The notes under the pieces are model-generated. The model saw only the letters and a list, made by a program, of their open reading frames with translations. It was not told where the DNA came from and searched no databases. 64,000 bases of DNA, taken from assembly GCF_037325665.1 (NCBI RefSeq), contig NC_090255.1:25748523-25812522 (forward strand). Reading direction: 5' to 3'. The stretch comes from Littorina saxatilis. Taxonomy: Eukaryota; Mollusca; Gastropoda; Littorinimorpha; Littorinidae. The position numbers and the translations under genes were made by a program. Shown in pieces: positions 21,883 through 34,200 of this stretch; position 1 is the first letter of the stretch, and the number at the start of each line of letters is the position of its first letter.

Positions 21883-22316
21883 GAAGTCTTATATCGCGCG
21901 CATATCTCCAGACTCGGACTCAAGGCGCAGGGATCTATTTATGCCGTGTGAGATGGAATTTTTTACACAATACATCACGCATTCACATCGACCATCAGAT
22001 CGCAGCCATTTCAGCGAATATCCTACTTTTCACGGCCTATTATTCCAAGTTACACTGGTATTTTGGTGGACATTTTTTTATCTATGCCTATACAATTTTG
22101 CCAGGAAAGATCAATTGTGGGATCTTTAATGTGCACACCCCAATGTAGTGTGCACGAAGGGACCTCGGTTTTTCGTCTCATCCGAAAGACTAGCACTTGA
22201 ACCCACCACCTAGGTTAGGAAAGAGGGGAGAAAATTGCTAACGTCCTGACCCAGGGTCGAACTCGCAACCTCTCGCTTCCGAGCGCAAGTGCGTTACCAC
22301 TCAGCCACCCAGTCCT
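21883..22316 (-). mobile_element. tRNA-headed SINE, family J (GCGCGATATAAGAC tail)
   Basis: On the minus strand the head GGCTGAGTGGTAACGCACTT and B box GTTGCGAGTTCGACCC are tRNA-like. The body contains GATCCCACAATTGATC and AGGCCGTGAAAAGTAGG. The 3' end GCGCGATATAAGACTTCATA abuts the SINE at 21562-21871. Related copies lie at 37.37 and 58.09 kb. Confidence 0.88.
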
Positions 22317-22369
22317 TTTCACATCCCTCCCCCTCTCCCCTAAACTAAGACCTACTCCCTCCCGTTTAA

Positions 22370-22560
22370 GACCCTCCCCCCTACCCACCCAATAGAAGAC
22401 TCCTTCTCTTCTTACCCCCTCTCCCCCAACCATCCTACCCAATAGAAGACTTCTCTTCTCACCCCTTCTCCCCCAACCATCCTACCCAATAGAAGACTTC
22501 TCTTCTTACCCCCTCTCCCCCAACCATCCTACCCAATAAAAGACTCCCTCCCTTACCTTC
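22370..22560. repeat. Minisatellite, about 48-bp unit, four units
   Basis: The unit CCAACCATCCTACCCAATAG, then AAGACTTCTCTTCT and a C-rich stretch, repeats with small changes at about 22389, 22440, 22488 and 22536. Confidence 0.8.
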
Positions 22561-22619
22561 CGCCCTATCAAGACCCAGTTTTCTAGGATTTTCTAATCAT
22601 AAACTCTGAAAGTTTACCC

Positions 22620-23028
22620 CCATTTTAAGGCCATCAACATCGAACGCAGAAGAAGAAACACCCATTTTAAGACTCCTTTTTTAAGACATGATTTTCTCAG
22701 ATTTTTTTTAGGTCTTAAAGGGGGGATTCAATTGTATATCCCCCCCCCCCCCCCCCACCCCCCAAAAAATAAATAAATAAATTAACAAATGTTCAAGCTT
22801 CACAAAATAATGCACAAAATAATGTTCACTTCTGACTGACACAAGCTTGATACTAATGTGACCTGAATCAATTCATTTAATTATTCAACCCTAAGAATAT
22901 TTCACAAATAAACAAACTTGCACCACCCCCAACCTTCTTCCTACCACCATCACTAGCTATGATATAGCCTGCTTAACATCCACCAAATTTTAAAAAGAGT
23001 TTAAATTTTGTTTGGTTTAGGCCAAAAG
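22620..23028. repeat. Fragment of P-like repeat, C run and AT-rich filler
   Basis: CCATTTTAAGACTCC and GGTCTTAAAGGGGGGATTC resemble the element at 56.7-58.05 kb. A short CGAACGCAGAAGAAGAA SINE-tail fragment lies at about 22641. A long C run follows at 22740-22756. No gene. Confidence 0.45.
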
Positions 23029-23033
23029 GGCTA

Positions 23034-23815
23034 ACAAGAAGGGCAAAGCCCATACGACTCACATGCTTGACCTTGACCTTTACAGCAATGACATCATACA
23101 CTAAGAACTGCTTTACACATTTTCCTACCAAAATACATGTGACCTTGACCCAAAGTCAAGGTCATCCAAGGTCATGCAACACAAAGCTGTTAATTCAAGA
23201 CATAGGAAGTACAATGGTGCTCATTGGCTCTTTCTACCATGAGATATGGTCACTTTTAGTGGTTCACTACCTTATTTTGGTCACATTTCATAAGGGTCAA
23301 AGTGACCTTGACCTTGATCATATGTGACCAAATGTGTCTCATGATGAAAGCATAACATGTGCCCCACATAATTTTTAAGTTTGAAACAGTTATCTTCCAT
23401 AGTTCAGGGTCAAGGTCACTTCAAAATATGTATACAATCCAACTTTGAAGAGCTCCTGTGACCTTGACCTTGAAGCAAGGTAAACCAAACTGGTATCAAA
23501 AGATGGGGCTTACTTTGCCCTATATATCATATATATGTGAGGTATTGAATCTCAAAAACTTCAGAGAAAATGGGAAAAATGTGAAAAATAGCTGTTTTTT
23601 AGGCAACATTTATGGCCCCTGCGACCTTGACCTTGAAGCAAGGTCAAGATGCTATGTATGTTTTTTGGGGCCTTGTCATCATACACCATCTTGCCAAATT
23701 TGGTACTGATAGACTGAATAGTGTCCAAGAAATATCCAACGTTAAAGTTTTCCGGACGGACGGACGACTCGGGTGAGTACATAGACTCACTTTTGCTTCG
23801 CATGTGAGTCAAAAA
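23034..23815 (+). mobile_element. Element D (Helentron/HINE-like candidate)
   Basis: Starts ACAAGAAGGGCAAAGCCC (mini-stem GGGC/GCCC) followed by CGACTCACATGC. Ends with a hairpin GACTCAC(13-nt loop)GTGAGTC at 23784-23810, part of GCATGTGAGTC, then AAAAA. The interior has repeated GTGACCTTGACCTTGA and its inverse. No ORF. The 3' end shares GGACGGACG...GTACATAGA.TCACTTT with element C. Confidence 0.7.
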
Positions 23816-23816
23816 G

Positions 23817-24156
23817 GGGTTCCAATGTATTTCTATTCAAAGGTCAAAATCCATGCCATTGGCTGTTCAAAACCCTTACAAAGTAGTTTTCCCATTGTAT
23901 AACCCACAGATGTCGCAAAAACCAACCACTCATTACCTCAGAGCACACATCAAAGTTATTCCCATCAATTAATTACATATGCTGGAAATTTGCAAGGAAA
24001 TGCTCTTTGGAAGAATTTCTAGGTCAACAGCAGATAGAAATGTTGAAAATTCTCTATTCGGCTGAAGCAATATGATTCCCCAGAGCCTGAAGTAATTGAA
24101 CTCAATAAAACAAATGTAATCGGTGTATTCCTCAGACATCTTCGAACTTTCCCTAC
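23817..24156. other. No gene recognised
   Basis: AT-rich DNA with no visible repeat ends or coding frame. Confidence 0.4.
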
Positions 24157-24815
24157 TTAGGCACAAAAAAAAAAAAAAAAAAAATAGGTGTGGTTAAGGT
24201 AACATAGCCAAAAAAACTAGGGTAGAAAGGTAGGCAATCACTTTTTTTTTTGAACTTTTTTTTCTAATGTGTACAAATTAAACCTACTTGACAAGGAAAT
24301 AAGTGTGCGACTCAAGCGCTTCGCTTTCATTGCGTTTTCTGCACTCGGTTTTGTTTTTGTTTTGCTGTTGTTGTTGTTGTTGTTTTCGGGCAGATGGGGC
24401 TCGTTAACCTTGGATGGTCGCTCATCTAGGAGAAGGACAACTCCGATTTCAAAACCCGCACTGCCTTGTGTGCGCCTTGGGAAAGGCAAAGGCTACGAGA
24501 AGGAAAACTTCGACGTCAAACCCGGGTAGAGTGGACTCGACAGCCCAGCAAGGCAGCTACTCTTGGGGAGGAGGCAACCCTGAGTAAGAACCTCAACCAC
24601 CGAAGACGGAAGACAGCAGCCAATTTGGCGTGGGGAGAAAATCGGCTGTCTACGCTCCCACGAAAATATGGCCGTACAATTATCCTCCATCGAACGCAGA
24701 AGAAGAAGAAGAAGTTGTTGTTGTTGACAAATGTAATAAAAAGTTATAGGGTCGGCCCCTAACAATAGGGTAGGTCGGGTTACCGTAACCACACCTATTT
24801 TTTTTTTAGGCCTTA
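24157..24815 (+). mobile_element. MITE M3 (TIR type GTGTGGTTAmGGTAAC) with SINE insert
   Basis: Left arm TTAGGCACAAA..., AATAGGTGTGGTTAAGGTAA; right arm GGTTACCGTAACCACACCTA, TTTTTTTTTAGGCC. The interior has GGTAGAAAGGTAGGCAATC and TATAGGGTCGGCCCC. An insert at about 24384-24712 interrupts it. The intact equivalent is the 370-bp copy at 31978-32347. Confidence 0.8.
24384..24712 (+). mobile_element. SINE-like insert with GAACGCAGAAGAAG tail
   Basis: This sequence is absent from the other M copies. It starts near GGGCAGATGGGGCTCGTTAA, has no obvious tRNA boxes, and ends CATCGAACGCAGAAGAAGAA, the tail shared with the 18.2-kb SINE and the LINE. TTGTTGTTG on both sides may be the target duplication. 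Confidence 0.65.
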
Positions 24816-25734
24816 GCACCTCTCATTATAAAAAGCTTACCTTGGTAAATTGAGAGAACAAACTGAAATCACGATGTCATTTGAACTACACAGTCCAGGA
24901 TGATATGGCGGTGTGCAACCCATGTGAAATTAGCGAACGGATTTAACTGTTTTTCAGATATTGCAGGTTAAATAAAGACCTGTACTTACCTTTTTTTTTT
25001 TTAATGCGTTGGAAATAAATCGCCCACATCATTTAGACTGCGTACCAAACCTTTCCAACTATGTTCACAGCCTCATATTCGTATTCTACTGACGTGTTGG
25101 TTGAAGAAACCGTTCAACAAGATCCGTAGGAACTAATCCAAAGTTAACTTCCAAAACAAATATAGCCAGGGAAAGATTACAGATTTGAGCAAGGTTTGAA
25201 GGTGTTTTTTTCTAACTTAAGTTCCTGCGTTTTTAAAATTACAAGTAATTGAGTATAGTCAAAATCCTTTTTTAACTACTATACTTATTTGGCCCTTTGT
25301 AACAAGATGTGCAAGAAACCTTTTTTCAATTAAGGCCACATCCTGAATCTCCTGCTTTCTAATAAACACATGCTGTCAACGAAACCTCAACTGATCCCGA
25401 CATTTGTTTTTCAAAGTGAAAATTCATTCATTTTATACTTCATTATCTGGTTGCTGGAAATTCTGAATGCTTCGTCCAATTGGAAAGCTTACAGCAACAT
25501 TGACCCAAGTGTGTGCATGTTTGGTGTAATTTAGATGTGATCAGCCGACCAATAGGAATTGGGATGTTATGATTGTTGTTCAAACCTGGTAATCACACCC
25601 CCCCCCCCCCCCCCCAGGCATACATGAATACATCAATTTGCCAGAATCCTGCCATCAGACATGGCCACATGCACTAAATAACAAAGGTATTCAGCCGTTC
25701 CAACTCCCAGTAATGGTCTTGGGGGTAAGGTAAG
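24816..25734. other. No gene recognised
   Basis: AT-rich, with a C run at 25599-25615. No exon-like frame. Confidence 0.4.
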
Positions 25735-26017
25735 TGGATAGGCAAATAAAGATTCCAACCAGCTCTAAATGTTGTGCAATTCCTGTCAATATTGAAAAGT
25801 CCGTATTGTCCGCTTCATTGTCAAAAACGATCGGACCCTTGACCACTTCTTCTGTAGGTTAATCGGACCTGTGTCCTGCTGGGGTTAAAGCTATAGGTCC
25901 TGGGGAAATTGGATCGGTCAGAGACCGGAGACCGACTAAAATGTACATCACTGTGGATAGGCAAATAAAGATTCCAAACAGCTCTAAATGTTGTGCAATT
26001 CCTGTCAATATTGAAAG
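25735..26017. repeat. About 63-bp direct repeat flanking 155 bp
   Basis: GGATAGGCAAATAAAGATTC to CTGTCAATATTGAAA occurs at 25735-25799 and again at 25954-26017 with one or two differences. The sequence between (ATCGGACC, GATCGGTCAGAGACCGGAGA) is not repeated nearby. Confidence 0.75.
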
Positions 26018-26129
26018 CTGCTTTTAAGCCAAGGCTTGCATTTCACATATATGATCTTGTAGTTTTTCAAACCTTCACCAACACAAGTACATGTACCCCC
26101 ATACCATACAACACAGACACAAATTGCAA

Positions 26130-26440
26130 TGTCACCAACACAAATACCACCCTCCAAAACACCCCAAAAGACACAAATGACGCCAATGTATGAAATGAAA
26201 ACGACCCACATAAAGTCAGTGACCCACTGCTCCCTATGGTCCAAGATAAAACTAGAAATCAGGACAGCATAAACGCAATGCCAATGACATCAACACAAAT
26301 ACCACCCTACAAAACACCCCTAAAGGCACAAATGCAAGAGTATGAAATGAAAATGACCCACATAAAGTCACCCAGACTGCTCCAGTATCGTTCAAGATGA
26401 AACTAGAAATCAGGACATATCTCCAGCATAAACGAACAGA
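26130..26440. repeat. Tandem duplication, about 156-bp unit
   Basis: AACACAAATACCACCCTmCAA to GAAATCAGGACA.. occurs twice, starting about 26135 and 26290. The second copy has small insertions. It lies just beyond the 3' end of YTHDF. Confidence 0.75.
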
Positions 26441-26790
26441 TGTCTTCATTTTCTGGCAAACACACACACACATATTTGCTACCAACGCACACTCACAACC
26501 TACACACGCACATACTCACAAGCTACTTACGCATACTCACAACCTACACGAGCATACTCACCTCTTTTCTTGCTGTATACGCCTCTCTCACACAACATAT
26601 TCTCACCTCTCTCTCTAAACACACATACACTATCTCTTGCACCCCAGCATACAGCAGCAGAAGTTAACCCGCATTTGATTTAGAATTAGTGAAGAAAAAA
26701 GAATCGCAGATCCAGCTGCAAAATTAACAAGGCAAACACTACAAGCTAGAACATCTAACGCACAACACAAACATGAACAACACCAACAGG
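26441..26790. other. Low-complexity CA-rich stretch
   Basis: ACACAC, TACGCATACTCACAACCTAC and related short repeats. Frames here are Thr/His-rich artefacts. Confidence 0.5.
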
Positions 26791-28140
26791 TATGCTTATA
26801 TGATTTTATTGGGAGTAACAGAACAGAGTTCTAGCATCCCCCCTTGGGCACGAGCTAGCCAGCATTCTGTTGAGTTTTGTGTTGAGGTTTCCAGTTGCAC
26901 CCTAAAAACGTTCCACCAAGTAAGAAGTCACTGTTCCTTCACCTAGTAAGCTTTGCAGACAATTCATCCACTAAATCACAATCAGCATCACTCTGTATGT
27001 TTGTTTGTAAAAAAAAAAAAGAAAAAGAAAAGGTCAACAGTTTGCATGCCTGGATGAACTGTTTGTTAAAATGTCTTTTTTCAATAGTCTCTGCAACAGT
27101 CTTTTTCAGCAAATGAGGCCTATTTAACACAAAGCAGAGGCCAAATAAGATCACAAAGAGCTTACAAGTCTTTCACTGGTTTTTTTTTATAGTCTATTTG
27201 AAAAATAACTCCATTGCAGTCATGTTTTCCTAGTTCAACACTTTACACAAAAAAAATCACTCGTCCACACACACCAGTCGCCAGTGTCTTGTAAGCGTCC
27301 TGATTTCTGTTTGTTTAAACTCGGTTAAAAAATTCAACAAGTTGGCAAATCAATGGAACAGCCTTGCACAGGTCTCTGAATTGTTTGTAGTCAGTTGGTA
27401 CACAACGTGCACACTAAACACTGAATCTTGTTTTAAACACAGGAGACGCACACATGCAATGCGCGGCACAGGAGTTATTTGTTTCAGTTTAGTTGTTTGT
27501 TTGTGTGATTGTAGTCTTGACAGTTTTAACTTGTAGTTTTTGTTTGTTTTGTTTTTTTCACTCAGCAATATTGCCCACGGTCACTGCAAAATGAAGGCTA
27601 AGCTCTCACCAAGGCTCCACAGATATTCAAGACACCACAAGGAAGGGAAAAGTGTTCGGAAAAAAAAGTTACACTACACGTGTAGTACAAAGTACACAAT
27701 CCACACACAAAATGGGATGGTATGGGCAGGGGCTCCTCAATGCCCGTTTTTCTCTTGCCGCTGGATATCCGCTTGATCACAAGAACAGAGTCCACACTGC
27801 GGAAATGGATACCATTACCAAGCCATTACTTGAAGACTCGAGAAGACGAGGGAAAAAGTCATCAAAAGTCATCAATCGTCGTCAAATTCTACACCAGATA
27901 GCCTGCTACAGTTGAATCCTACATTCCTTCAAGAAGAGTGTAAATTTACAATTTAGAAAAAAAAATTAAAAAATCCTCCGAAACCCAAGAAAAAGAAAGA
28001 TCCACAGATGCAAGAGAAAGACGAAGAAAGTCGAACACAGGTTTGTGCTGTGGTGATGATGGAGCACAAACTCCTGAGGGACAGCTGGCGGAGTTTTTAG
28101 TCCTTCCCAGCATGCACGCAATGCTGCCCTGCAGCACCGC
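26790..28140 (-). other. YTHDF 3' untranslated region (putative)
   Basis: Sequence from the stop codon at 28141 to the candidate AATAAA at 26805. AT-rich, with A/T runs. Plus-strand frames in it (27540-27915) are not supported. The end point is tentative. Confidence 0.45.
26805..26810 (-). terminator. Candidate poly(A) signal of YTHDF
   Basis: AATAAA on the minus strand, about 1.3 kb after the YTHDF stop codon. Other AATAAA copies exist in the 3' region, so the real cleavage site is uncertain. Confidence 0.4.
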
Positions 28141-28227
28141 CTAGTTGTGTCGACCTCCGCCTTGACCTTGACCTCCGCCTTGACCTCCACCCTGACCCCC
28201 TCCGCCTTGACCCCCACGACGACCGTC
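28141..28227 (-). CDS. YTHDF coding exon 5 (Gly/Gln-rich C-terminus)
   Basis: Acceptor TCTCTGCTTGCAG, then 28 codons [28 protein letters not shown] and TAG. Phase 0 matches exon 4 (..RGNQRGRG). The product ends in an RGG/GGQ-like tail instead of the tail seen in vertebrate YTHDF proteins. Confidence 0.85.
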   Translation of the reverse strand, partial: DGRRGGQGGGGQGGGQGGGQGQGGGRHN

Positions 28228-31200
28228 CTGCAAGCAGAGAAACACAGTCAGTGGCTGCCAACAAGACCCAACTCAAAGATAAACTGACTCTTATGACTTT
28301 TCTGGAATAAAAAATTAGTTAATTAAAAAAAACCAAAGGGTTCAGGTGCTTAAAAATAAAGCAAAACCGCTTGCTAGTAACGGATGACAATTTTCTGTTG
28401 TTGAAGTTTCAGAATAATATTTTATAACAATGTATTTTCAGTTTTGTTGGTAGCATAATGAGTTAGTAGTAGTAGTACCACTTTATAATGCTGCAAAACA
28501 TCTTTCATCACTGGTTCACTAACTATTAGTTGCAAAGCTTTCCCGCTCAATCAAATGACACCCACTTCCAGTTCCCTTAACACCCAAAACAGGTCACTTG
28601 GGATAATTCTTTCTTTATTTGGTGTTTAACGTCGTTTTCAACCGTTCAAGGTTATATCGCGACGGACTTGGGATAATACGAAGTATGAAAATTAAAAGTC
28701 GCATTCACAGACAAAAACAAAAAAACCAAAAAAAACGAAGAAACAAAATCAGGCAGATGTCTTGAAATTGAAATTAGGACTTGTGTAAAAACAAGTCAAG
28801 TATATAAAAATAAATTTGTGTAAATGTTTTTGTTTCCGTTTTGAAAAATTCTGTGTATCATCCTTTCCCGATTCGGAGTCTTAATCCCACTGTGAGTGTG
28901 ACTGAAATTTGACTGGGGTCAACATGACTCGTTTAAATGTCAAAATCCTAGAAGTATGCGAGATTTCAAAAGTCAAGCTTTTAACACCTTCGATGGCTTC
29001 AAGAAATTGATAATTTTTGTATCTGAAAATGACCCGTCTGTGACTCAACCAGACTTGGGTCATGCTTGGAAGTCATCCATTCTTGGAAGTGTGTAAAGTT
29101 TCAAAGCTCTCGTCTCAAAATCGTACAAGGAATATATAGTTTTCAATTCCCTGACCCGAACACGACCCCGCTGTGACCGCTTCAAGTGAAACTTGACAAG
29201 CGTGATCAACCCCAAGGGTGTGCAAAGTTTCTCTACCTTTAAAAAACACTAAAGTAAACCTCAAAGTTAATTTTTATGACCCAACTGTGACCTTGAAATA
29301 AGTCTTTGGCGAAGGTCAACAAGACTCAGGAGGTCATCCAACTCCAGAAGTGTGTAGTTTCAAGGCTTTCATTTAAACAAGAAGAGCAAACGCTCGATCG
29401 AGTCACTTTCGCAGTTCTGAATATTATATGAGGCATCAGATGGACAGGAAGAAATTGCTATTCACAACACAATGAGTCACGTTCACATAAAATTTGAGCC
29501 CGGTCACTTTTATAGTTTCCGAGAAAAGCCCAACGTTAAGTTGTGTGTTGCCGAACAGAAAAGGCTAGTTATCTCCCTTGTTTTTCTGATAACGTTCGTA
29601 AAAGGCTACAGATGTAAATACTTTGATGTAAAGAATAATCCTACAAAGTTTCAATCACATCCGATGAACTTTGTCAAAGATATAAAATGTCTAATTTTTC
29701 CTTTGACGCTGACCTGTGACCTTGAAAAAGGTCAAAGGTCAACGAAACCATCGTTAAAGTGTAGAGGTCATTGGAGGTCACGACTAAACAAAATATGAGC
29801 CCGATCGCTTTGATAGTTTCCGAGAAAAGTCCAACGTTAAGGTGGTGTCTACGGCCGGCCGGACGGCCAGCCGGCCGGACAGACTAACACTGACCGATTA
29901 CATAGAGTCACTTTTTCTCAAGTGACTCAAAAAACCATTCAAGAAATAAGTTTAATACTTTTCAATTTTATGTCCTTACTTAATTCCGCTAAAAATTTGA
30001 GGGTCAACGAGAATTGGGTCATCAAACTCTAAAAGTGTGCAAAGTTTCAAAGCTCTAGTTTCAAAAACATTCATTTTAAGATATTGATAATTTTGTCCAT
30101 TTTATGACCAGAACCGGACCCAGCTGTGACCCCTAAAATTTGATGAGGGTCAACCAGACGTGGGTTATGTTGGGGAAATAATCGAACCCTGGAAGTTGAA
30201 GTGTGCATATTCACAGCTCTAGCTTGCAAAGCATCCAAGAAAACCTTAAAAAATTCTAATGACCCTACTGTGACCTTAAAATTTGACTTTTTTTTTTTAA
30301 AGGAGAGTACACCAGTGTCATGCTGGGAGGTCATCAAACCCTAGAAGTGTGCAAAGTTTCAAAGCTCTCACTGCCAAAACATTTTTTTTTCACAGACAGA
30401 CACTGTCACTAAGGCCCAACGGCAATCATTACTCAAGCGAGTACAAATGCACCGCAAAGTCTTCATTATTGAGTAGTTTCCTCCCTTCCCTTTAATGCTT
30501 TAGATTCATGTACTACAAAAAAATATTCTTATTCTGCATACATTTCTTGTACACAAATCAATGCAAATTCATTAATGTTTAAATTCTGTTTTTTGCAAAC
30601 TTTCAAGAATTAATGTGGTCTCTCGCGAAGGGAAGTACTGTACTAGATGCAGAGAAGACGATAGACCATGCTCAAAAATAATAACTGTTTGCACTCCCTA
30701 AAATCAATAATGAAATGATTTGTTTCAAGTGATCATAAGCGACAGGGCAAATAAATGAGCTCTGATGTGCATTTTTTGTAGTGTTCGTTCGTTATGACAC
30801 ACTTGTTTTCAGGACATATGCACATCAGGACTCACAATCACTGCCACAATTGCTTGGCTGCCAACTGAACAGCTGCCACGTGATTAACCTCCGTGAGGCA
30901 ACACACATAACGAAAAACATCAAGAACATACATGACAGTAATTTCTGAGGAAAAGGTCTGTATACATTTTCATAACTTTATCCCTTTTGAAAATGATTCT
31001 TAATCTTTGCTTGTACATCGCCCCCTTCTCCGGTGAGATTACAAGACAAGCAGAATAAGATTTTAATATCAAATAATACAGATAAACTATTCCGACTTAT
31101 TTTTAAATTTACTCAGATACGAACACATTGTAACACAGATGTTGATTGTGTTGCTGAGGCTAGCATGCTTTGTCAAGAACTTCACTTTTTTTTTTAAAAG

Positions 31201-34200
31201 GCTATATCAGTTATATGTATAAGGGTCTGACTCGGACAAGTGTGGTCGGTCTCACAAGCATTATCTTATCATTTTTAGAACAGTAGGTCAAAGATAAATC
31301 ACAGAACTTCAGACAAATGTCAGTCGCATAACTTCCTGCCAGTTGTAACATTAGCAAAATCTGGTACACGAGTTGCCTTGAAATTGGACATTTCCAAATT
31401 CCAGGGATGCAAGTTTGGTAAATCGTAAATCAGGAACTTTAAAAAAAGCTCAGGGTCAGGACCCCGACAGGGTCAAGGGAAAGTGAGACCCCAACACAGT
31501 CTGAGCAGTAATATTTTACACAGTTCCGAACTGCAACATGCAAAAGAACGCAAAAACTCATCGTTAAAAGTTTCAGTATCTGGAGTGGAAACTTATCCAG
31601 AAACCATTCCTGAAGAAAACTTTGTTCCCTATACTTTTGGACGGAAGGGGGTCTGAGTGGGGACCAGCCAGGACTCCTAGTCCTAACACGACTCTAGCAA
31701 ATTTCCAGGAAACACACAGCTGGTTGTTAAGAAATTAGCAGTGGAATGCACAATGAAAAGACCAAAAAGAAAGAAGGGTGAACAAATTTACAAATTTGGA
31801 GAGTCAATTTCTGAAATTCTGCCTTGCTGAGCAGGTGGGATGTTAACAAACAAGTTGAATCTCAACTAAATATACCGGTACTCACATAAATATGAAACAA
31901 GAAGAAGACAAGAAAACTGAAAGGGCTCTCACTGAAAACTGAAGTTATCCAACTAGATCTTCCCCTTTAGGCCTAAAAAAAAAAAAAGTGTGGTTACGGT
32001 AACCTGACCTACCCTATTTTTAGGGGCCGACCCTATAACTTTTTATTACATTTGTCAAAAAAAGAAAACAAGAAAACGAGTGCAGAAAACGCAATGAAAG
32101 CGAAAGCGCTCGAGTCGTCATGCAGACGACAGACGATGCAAGGGAAATAACTCCTACTAAAAAGGCCCAACAAACGCTTGCCATGACAAAAATGGCCGCA
32201 TCTTCTTCTGTTGCGAGTGCTACACGCTTGGTTGCTTTGCTTATATAGAAAAAAAAGTTTAAAAAAAAAAAAGTGATTGCCTACCTTCCTACCCTATTTT
32301 TGGGGGCTATGTTACCTTAACCACACCTATTTTTTTTGTTGGCCTTAATACAAAATGTTCCGTTTTAAAACCAACCTACATTACATATTATCAAATTGGG
32401 GGTATTTATCTGCTGTTTCTCCCATGCTTTTAAAACAGTTTTTGTTTCACTTTCAGTATTCTGCTTAGGCCAACAACAAAAAATAGTCTGTTTACGGTAA
32501 CATAGGCACACAAAAATATGGTCGGTAGGTCGGGATTTTTTCTCTCATAAAAACATATTTTTAAGTTATTTTGCCAAAAAACAAATGCAAAAAAAGTGTA
32601 GGGTTGCGCGAAAAAATAGGGTCGGTCGGGATACCGTAAACAGACTATTATAAGATGTTTGGTGGCTTGTTGACAGACCGGCTTTTTTGTTGGTCCAAGG
32701 GGACCATATCGTCTTTTGTTTCATCTTTACCTACCAAGGCCGAAGGCAGCGGTTGATAAATATGAGACAAAAGGCGATATGCTCCCCGAGGACCAACAAC
32801 AAAATGCTGGTCTGACAACAAGCCACCAAACATTGTTTTTGTCATCATTTTGGTTGTGCAACAAAATGCACAATAACCCACAGGGAGACGAATTTTTAGA
32901 ATCCAACTCCGGGCCCCAAAGCATCGTCACAGTAGCACGAGATAACACGTCAACCTTGTATGTTGACGTAGCTTGTTGACGCTCTTCTTCCAGTCTGAAA
33001 ATGTACAGAGCTGCGATCATACCTGTGAGTTCAGTAAGTGTTGAGCATATTTCTTTTCTTTTAAGTCTTTATGACTTTTTGTTGTGGACTTTGCGATTAC
33101 AGAGATGTTGCAAATTGACCATGAGTCGCCGCGGTAATTATCAACATTGATTGGGTCTTTGAGAGTGAATGCTTACAATCGTTGTCCTCGGAAACACAAA
33201 TCAAAAGCCGCGATGGTTCCACACATCAAACAATCAGCCTGATTGGCTTTTACTTTGACAATCCACGTTTCACCTGAAAGCTCAAACCCATTCACCACCT
33301 CGAGTTATTGCATGGGGAACATGATTCATTTCCAAGGTGTTTGTGAATGAAAACTCGTGAAAATGATGAACATTTTTGTTGTTGGCCTTATTGTGATGGC
33401 ATGAAAAAAGTTATGTTACCCTCAGATCTGATTTTAATACTGTCGTGCCAGGTTCCTTAATCTCTCGTTTGTGGAAAAGATTGCGAGACTGCGAGTTTAC
33501 ATGTTGTAATTGTGCATGTCTGGAGGAAGGAGAAGGTGGTTTGAGAAGAGGCCAACAAAAATGCCTCAATTTTTTTTTGGTATTTTAAGCACTTGCATGC
33601 AAACTGAACTTTATATGCTGTAAAAAAAATAAAAAAAAAGTTTTGACTAAATGTTTTAACGTAGAGGGGGGAATCGAGACGAGGGTCGTGGTGCATGTGT
33701 GTGTGTCTGTGTGTGTGTGTAGAGCGATTCAGAGAAAACTACTGGACCGATCTTCATGAAACTTGACATGAGATCCTGAGTATGGTATCTGCAGACGTTT
33801 TTTTCTTTTTTTTTGATAAATGTCTTTGATTACGTCATATCCGGCTTTTCGTGCAAGTTGAGGCGGCACTGTCACGCTCTCATTTTTCAACCAAATTGGT
33901 TGAAATTTTGGTCAAGTAATCTTCGACGAAGCCCAGACTTTGGTATTGCATTTCAGCTTGGAGGCTTAAAATTTAATTAATGAGTTTGCTCATTAAAGTT
34001 GTCATTAAAATCGATTTTTCGCAAACAGATTTAAAATTGATTGCATCGTATCTTTATTTATTTGGTGTTAAACGTCGTTTTCAACCACGAAGGTTATATC
34101 GCGACGGGGAAAGATGGGATAGAGCCACTTGTCAATTGTTTCTTGTTCACAAAAGCACTAATCAAAAACTTGCTCCAGGGGCTTGCAACGTAGTACAATA

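Noticed and set aside
29472-29798. 108-codon frame conserved exactly at 36680-37006
   Set aside because: Both are inside near-identical copies of element C. Identity reflects recent copying, not selection on a protein.
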